A stretch of 17,931 nt of DNA, taken from Anaeromyxobacter dehalogenans. GTDB taxonomy: Bacteria > Myxococcota_A > UBA9042 > DTJE01. The stretch spans positions 1 through 17,931 of the forward strand of contig DYKK01000034.1 in NCBI GenBank assembly GCA_020722625.1, given 5' to 3'. Each line of letters begins with the position of its first letter. The stretch's first letter is position 1. Positions 14,322 through 17,931 of this stretch are shown here, piece after piece. A program made the position numbers and the translations under genes. Below the pieces are notes generated by a model. That model searched no databases and had not been told where the DNA came from. It was given only the letters and a program-made list of their open reading frames with translations.

Positions 14322-15914
14322 ATGCCCAAGGGATTCTTGGCCCTGGTGCTGCACGCGCACCTGCCGTACGTCAAGCACCCGGAATACGACGAGTTCCTCG
14401 AGGAGGACTGGTACTTCGAGGCCGCGACCGAGACGTACCTGCCGCTGCTGCGGGTCCTGGAGGGGCTGGCGGACGACGGGGTCCCCCACGCGCTGAACCT
14501 CGTGATCTCGCCGACCCTGGCCGCGATGATGGAGGACCCGCACCATCAGGCGAGGCTGCGGCGCTACCTCGAGAAGGGGCTGGAACTGGCGCGCCGCGAG
14601 GTGACGCGCCTGGCGTCGGACCCGGACCTGGGTCCGGTCGCGCGCTTCTACCGGGAACGCTACCGGTGGCTCCTGGACCTGTACGTGAACCGCTACGGGC
14701 AGGACCTGATCGGGGCCCTCCGCCGCCTGATGGAGCGTGGCGGGCTCGAGGGGATGACCTGCGCGGCCACGCACGGCCTGCTGCCGGTCCTGCGAACGCA
14801 CCCCGAGGTCGTGCGCGCCCAGGTCCGGGTGGGCGCCCGGGAGTTCGAGCGCCACTTCGGCCGGCGGCCCCGGGGCATCTGGCTCCCCGAGTGTGGGTAC
14901 TACGAGGGCGTGGAGGAGTTCCTGGCGGACGAGGACCTGCGGTACTTCATCGTGGACACGCACTGCCTGGAGGCCGCGGACCCGACCCCGGTCCACGGCG
15001 TGTACGCCCCGGTCTTCACGCCGGCCGGGGTGGCCGCGTTCGGCCGGGACCCGGAATCGTCCCGGCAGGTCTGGTCCTCGAAGGAGGGCTACCCCGGGGA
15101 CGCCTACTACCGCGAGTTCTACCGCGACCAGGGGTACGACCTGCCCTTCGACCTGGTGCGGGAGTTCGTGCAACCCACGGGACTGCGCAAGCAGACGGGG
15201 CTCAAGTACTACCGCATCACCGGGGACGTGGACCTGTCCGGCAAGAAGCCGTACATGCCGGGGGCGGCGCGCGAGAGGGCGGCGGTCCACGCGGGCAACT
15301 TCATGTTCAATCGCGAGCGGCAAATCGAGCACCTGGCCGGGGTCCTGGGCCGCCCCCCGCTGGTGGTCGCCCCCTACGACGCCGAGTTGTTCGGGCACTG
15401 GTGGTTCGAGGGCCCGGACTTCCTGGACTTTCTGTTCCGCAAGACCGCCTATGATCAAAAAATATATGAATTCATCACCTTGTCGGAGTACCTGCGGCGC
15501 TGCCCCACCCAGCAGGTGGCCGTGCCCGCGACCGGGTCGTGGGGCGACAAGGGGTACTTCGAGGTCTGGGTCAACGGTGGGAACGACTACATCTACCCGC
15601 ACCTCCACCACGCGGCGGGCGAGATGGTCCGGTTGTGCGACGAGTTCCCGGAGGCCGAGGGCCTGAAGCGACGCGCCCTCAACCAGTGCGCGCGGGAACT
15701 CCTGCTGGCCCAGTCGTCCGACTGGCCCTTCATCATGACGACGGGGACCATGGTGGACTACGCGCACCGCCGCGTGCGCGAGCACGTCCTGCGCTTCCTG
15801 AGGCTCGCGGACCAGGTCCGGCGGGACGCGGTGGACGGGGCGTGGCTGGCCGACCTGGAAGGGCGCGACGGCCTGTTCCCGGACCTGGACTACCGCGTGT
15901 TCCGGAGGGGGTGA
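14322..15914 (+). CDS. GH57 (DUF1957) 1,4-alpha-glucan branching enzyme
   Basis: At 530 residues it is close to the usual length of GH57 branching enzymes of the DUF1957 type. Conserved regions are visible: HAHLPYV (11-17), GIWLPECGY (185-193) with E190 as the likely nucleophile, APYDAELFGHWWFEGPDFL (350-368) with D353 as the likely acid/base, and AQSSDWPFIMTTGT (463-476) in the C-terminal helical domain. It transfers alpha-1,4-glucan segments to form alpha-1,6 branches in glycogen; a retaining alpha-glucanase activity cannot be excluded. There is no signal peptide, so it is cytoplasmic. The ribosome binding site GAGGAGG precedes the ATG. It follows the DUF4912 gene by 22 nt. Its last 25 nt overlap the convergent membrane-protein gene. 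Codons 375-385 form an odd AT-rich island in otherwise GC-rich coding sequence. Confidence 0.88.
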   Translation: MPKGFLALVLHAHLPYVKHPEYDEFLEEDWYFEAATETYLPLLRVLEGLADDGVPHALNLVISPTLAAMMEDPHHQARLRRYLEKGLELARREVTRLASDPDLGPVARFYRERYRWLLDLYVNRYGQDLIGALRRLMERGGLEGMTCAATHGLLPVLRTHPEVVRAQVRVGAREFERHFGRRPRGIWLPECGYYEGVEEFLADEDLRYFIVDTHCLEAADPTPVHGVYAPVFTPAGVAAFGRDPESSRQVWSSKEGYPGDAYYREFYRDQGYDLPFDLVREFVQPTGLRKQTGLKYYRITGDVDLSGKKPYMPGAARERAAVHAGNFMFNRERQIEHLAGVLGRPPLVVAPYDAELFGHWWFEGPDFLDFLFRKTAYDQKIYEFITLSEYLRRCPTQQVAVPATGSWGDKGYFEVWVNGGNDYIYPHLHHAAGEMVRLCDEFPEAEGLKRRALNQCARELLLAQSSDWPFIMTTGTMVDYAHRRVREHVLRFLRLADQVRRDAVDGAWLADLEGRDGLFPDLDYRVFRRG

Positions 15915-17623
15915 ACGCCCCGGCGGAAGCGCGCCGTGAGGGCCTCAACCGACCCGCGTATCCAGCGAGCGTTTTCCGGAAGAGGCGCGAGTCCAGGTCG
16001 CCGGACACCGGCGCCGGTGTCCAACCCGGCCACCGGTCTCCTCGGCGAGGGCGTCGCGTCCTCCTCCATGGGCCTCGGCAGCGGCTCGTCCGCCACGCGA
16101 TACAGGATCCAGTCCGATACCTCGGCGACCGGGTCCAGGCGGTCCTCCACGGAGGACAGACGGGGCGAGGACCCCCGGCGAACCAGGATGTAGTCGAAAT
16201 ATCTCCACGCTTTGGATTTCCAGAACTCGGGCGGAGGCTTGGGCGGGACCATCCCGGGGCGGTACTGGATGGGGTTGTGCGGGTACTCCGCGAACTGCAT
16301 GTCCGCGATGCCGCCCTTGAGGATCGTGTAAAAGAACTGGGTATGCCAGTACGCGCCGTAGGGGACGACCGCGCTCTCCTGGTTGTAGGTGACGCGCAGG
16401 AGCCTCTTCCCGCCCTGGGCTCGCTCGAAGAGCGTCGGATACCCTTCCAGTTCCCGGTCGAAGGCGCGAAAACCCCGGACGAGGTTCGCGACCGTGGCCG
16501 CCTGAAGTCCGACAAGGACCCCGACCGCCGCGAGGCCGACCCGCCGCGGGGCCTCGCGGAGCCCGAGCCACCCGACGAAGAAGACGGCCACGAAAAAGAC
16601 GTGGCGCAGCGACACGATGGACTGGGCCTCGATGTGCTCGGGCAGCGCGAGGACCGACGCCCCGAGCACGAGGGTCAGGATTTCGAGGTCCAGGGCGGCG
16701 AGGCGGGCCCCCCTCGGGGCCTGCGGGGCGCGCCGGAACATCAGGAGCCCCAGGGCCACGAAGACCCACAGCAGGAAGAGGAGGTCATCCGTGTCGTCGC
16801 GGAAGTGGTCCCCGACGAACCGATAGAACATGGACAGGACGTAACTTGGACTATAATATTTCGGACCGAAGAAATCGGCGGCGGATCCGAAGGCGCGCCC
16901 GGAAAGCGAGGGGGTCTGCTCCACGAAGAACACGACGAACCAGGGCACGAAGAAGACCAGGCCCGGGAGGAACGGGGCCAGGCGGAACACGCGGTCCTCC
17001 CGCGAGCCGGGGTGCAGGAGCCACAGGACCCCCGCGAGCAGGCAGAACAGCAGAAAGACATGGGCGTGCGTGAAGAAGGCCAGGACCAGGAAGACCGCGG
17101 CCCAGAGCCCCTGGCGCAGGTGGGCGGGCCACGGCCCGGCCAGGAACCGCCGGTAGGCCGCGAGCCCCGCGAACAGGACCGGGATCCCGACCAGGAAGGA
17201 CACGAATCCATAGAAGAAGAAGGCATTGTAGGTCAGGGGGAAGGCGAAGAACGCGAGCCGGCGCGACCGGCCGAAGGCGCGCAGCAGCGCCAGGAACGAG
17301 CCGGGAAAGGTCAGGAGATACCCGGAAAGCACGACCTTGTTCGCGACCTCCAGGGAGGGGGTGACGAAGGCGACGAGGTGGGTCAGGTAGTAATAGACGA
17401 GGTTGGGCCTCGGGGATTGCGGAAGCACGAAGTAGTCGGGATAGAGGGACCCGGGGGCGTCGTAGTGGTGGATCACGTCCACCAGGGCCAGGTGCTGCCA
17501 CGCGTCCTGCATGGGAGGGACGCGGACGCACCACAGGGGGACGAGGTTCGACAGGGTCAGGAGGGCGAAGACCGCCAGGAACAGACGGTCCCGTCGGGGC
17601 TCGTGGGGGGATGCCTCTCCCAT
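15890..17623 (-). CDS. Polytopic membrane protein, GT-C-like
   Basis: This protein has about 577 residues and ten or so hydrophobic segments, the first at about 13-33 (RLFLAVFALLTLSNLVPLW). Directly after it comes PPMQDAWQHLALV with D40 and H44. An acidic residue in the first outside loop next to a histidine is the arrangement of lipid-linked GT-C glycosyltransferases, and the hydrophilic C-terminal part (about 390-577) would lie outside the core. A sugar- or lipid-transfer role in the envelope is inferred; no exact family is recognised. I prefer the ATG at 17623 to the GTG at 17665, although neither has a strong ribosome binding site. The end overlaps the convergent branching-enzyme gene by 25 nt. 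It follows the PEGA-like gene by 57 nt and may share its transcript. Confidence 0.7.
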   Translation of the reverse strand: MGEASPHEPRRDRLFLAVFALLTLSNLVPLWCVRVPPMQDAWQHLALVDVIHHYDAPGSLYPDYFVLPQSPRPNLVYYYLTHLVAFVTPSLEVANKVVLSGYLLTFPGSFLALLRAFGRSRRLAFFAFPLTYNAFFFYGFVSFLVGIPVLFAGLAAYRRFLAGPWPAHLRQGLWAAVFLVLAFFTHAHVFLLFCLLAGVLWLLHPGSREDRVFRLAPFLPGLVFFVPWFVVFFVEQTPSLSGRAFGSAADFFGPKYYSPSYVLSMFYRFVGDHFRDDTDDLLFLLWVFVALGLLMFRRAPQAPRGARLAALDLEILTLVLGASVLALPEHIEAQSIVSLRHVFFVAVFFVGWLGLREAPRRVGLAAVGVLVGLQAATVANLVRGFRAFDRELEGYPTLFERAQGGKRLLRVTYNQESAVVPYGAYWHTQFFYTILKGGIADMQFAEYPHNPIQYRPGMVPPKPPPEFWKSKAWRYFDYILVRRGSSPRLSSVEDRLDPVAEVSDWILYRVADEPLPRPMEEDATPSPRRPVAGLDTGAGVRRPGLAPLPENARWIRGSVEALTARFRRGVHPLRNTR

Positions 17624-17680
17624 CGCGGGCGGATGATACCACCGTGGCAACCTCGCGGCCGGCACGGTCCGACACCGGGA

Positions 17681-17931
17681 CTACCGGCGCGGAAGGGGGA
17701 CGGTGCGCTCCGGGGTCTTCAGGGCCTCGTCGAAGGGGATCGCGACTTCCACGGCACGGAAACCCCTGCGGGTCAGGCGCAGGGTCGCGGTCTCCCCCGC
17801 GGGGACGAAGAGGTCCACCGGGGTGACGCCGAGGTCCGTTCGGCTCCGTCGAAGGAATCCGTCGGGCGACACGGTCGCACGGAATCGGCCGGAGCGCGCA
17901 GTCCCGCACCTCTTCCAGATCCCCCTTGCCA
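17681..17931 (-). CDS. C-terminus of a PEGA-like domain protein (partial)
   Basis: The frame is open from the right edge of the window to a stop at 17681, giving about 82 residues; the gene's start lies outside. DLGVTPVDLFVPAGETATL, then LTRRGFRAVEV, has the pattern of a PEGA domain (G-x-TP-x-x-L-x-VPAG, then L-x-R-x-GF), a beta-rich module often found at the end of secreted or membrane proteins and of Ser/Thr kinases in Myxococcota. A GTG at 17872 could start a 63-residue protein, but the continuous upstream frame argues for a truncated larger one. It runs in the same direction as the membrane-protein gene. The function of the whole protein cannot be told from this part. Confidence 0.6.
   Translation of the reverse strand, partial: ARGIWKRCGTARSGRFRATVSPDGFLRRSRTDLGVTPVDLFVPAGETATLRLTRRGFRAVEVAIPFDEALKTPERTVPLPRR

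Noticed and set aside
12182..14374. 730-residue minus-strand open frame opposite the PAAR, kinase and DUF4912 genes
   Set aside because: It is antisense to three motif-bearing genes and has a shadow-type composition.
14163..15785. 540-residue minus-strand open frame opposite the branching enzyme
   Set aside because: It is the reverse-complement shadow of a gene whose catalytic motifs are clearly on the plus strand.

Overview
This is a very GC-rich window that looks chromosomal. The myxobacterial-type Cys-rich repeats (DUF4215) alternating with thrombospondin type-3 repeats, the lamin-tail domains and a PEGA-like C-terminus suggest a member of the Myxococcota or a related deltaproteobacterial lineage. 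That assignment is an inference from gene content; no rRNA or other phylogenetic marker is present.

Layout. (1) Positions 1-366 hold a doubtful partial ORF at the window edge and an intergenic hairpin. (2) Positions 367-3138 are a small restriction-modification island. An intact N6-adenine DNA methyltransferase gene (903-2585, +) is followed by a broken nuclease gene (2588-2808, +). The pair is bracketed by a direct repeat of about 330 bp that is the 3' end of malG. One copy is a malG fragment; the other is the end of the intact malG. This is the arrangement expected from insertion with a long target duplication. (3) Positions 2809-11310, all on the minus strand, form one compact gene train read from right to left: ECF sigma factor, lamin-tail/DUF4215/TSP3 lipoprotein, secreted glucodextranase-C-type protein, malK, malE, malF, malG. 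Four of its six junctions are 4-10 nt overlaps, so it is very probably a single operon for alpha-glucan sensing or binding and uptake. (4) Positions 11311-11466 are a divergent promoter region with a perfect TATAAT box. (5) Positions 11467-13406 (+) encode an unrecognised 270-residue protein, a PAAR spike-tip protein and a soluble histidine kinase. (6) Positions 13460-15914 (+) encode a SAP/Rho-N-like plus DUF4912 protein and a GH57 (DUF1957) 1,4-alpha-glucan branching enzyme, with their own promoter overlapping the kinase stop codon. (7) Positions 15890-17931 (minus) hold a polytopic GT-C-like membrane protein and the C-terminus of a PEGA-like protein that runs off the window.

How the genes fit together. 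The mal-type ABC importer (MalKEFG), the secreted glucodextranase-C-type protein and the GH57 branching enzyme all point to alpha-glucan or malto-oligosaccharide uptake and glycogen metabolism. An ECF sigma factor heads the transporter operon, but no anti-sigma factor is visible. The PAAR/kinase trio is the least understood part: it has a recognisable spike-tip protein but no secretion-system structural genes in view. The restriction-modification island is a genomic scar with a surviving methyltransferase, a dead nuclease and a regenerated, functional-looking malG. All family assignments come from reading motifs by eye; no database search was run.
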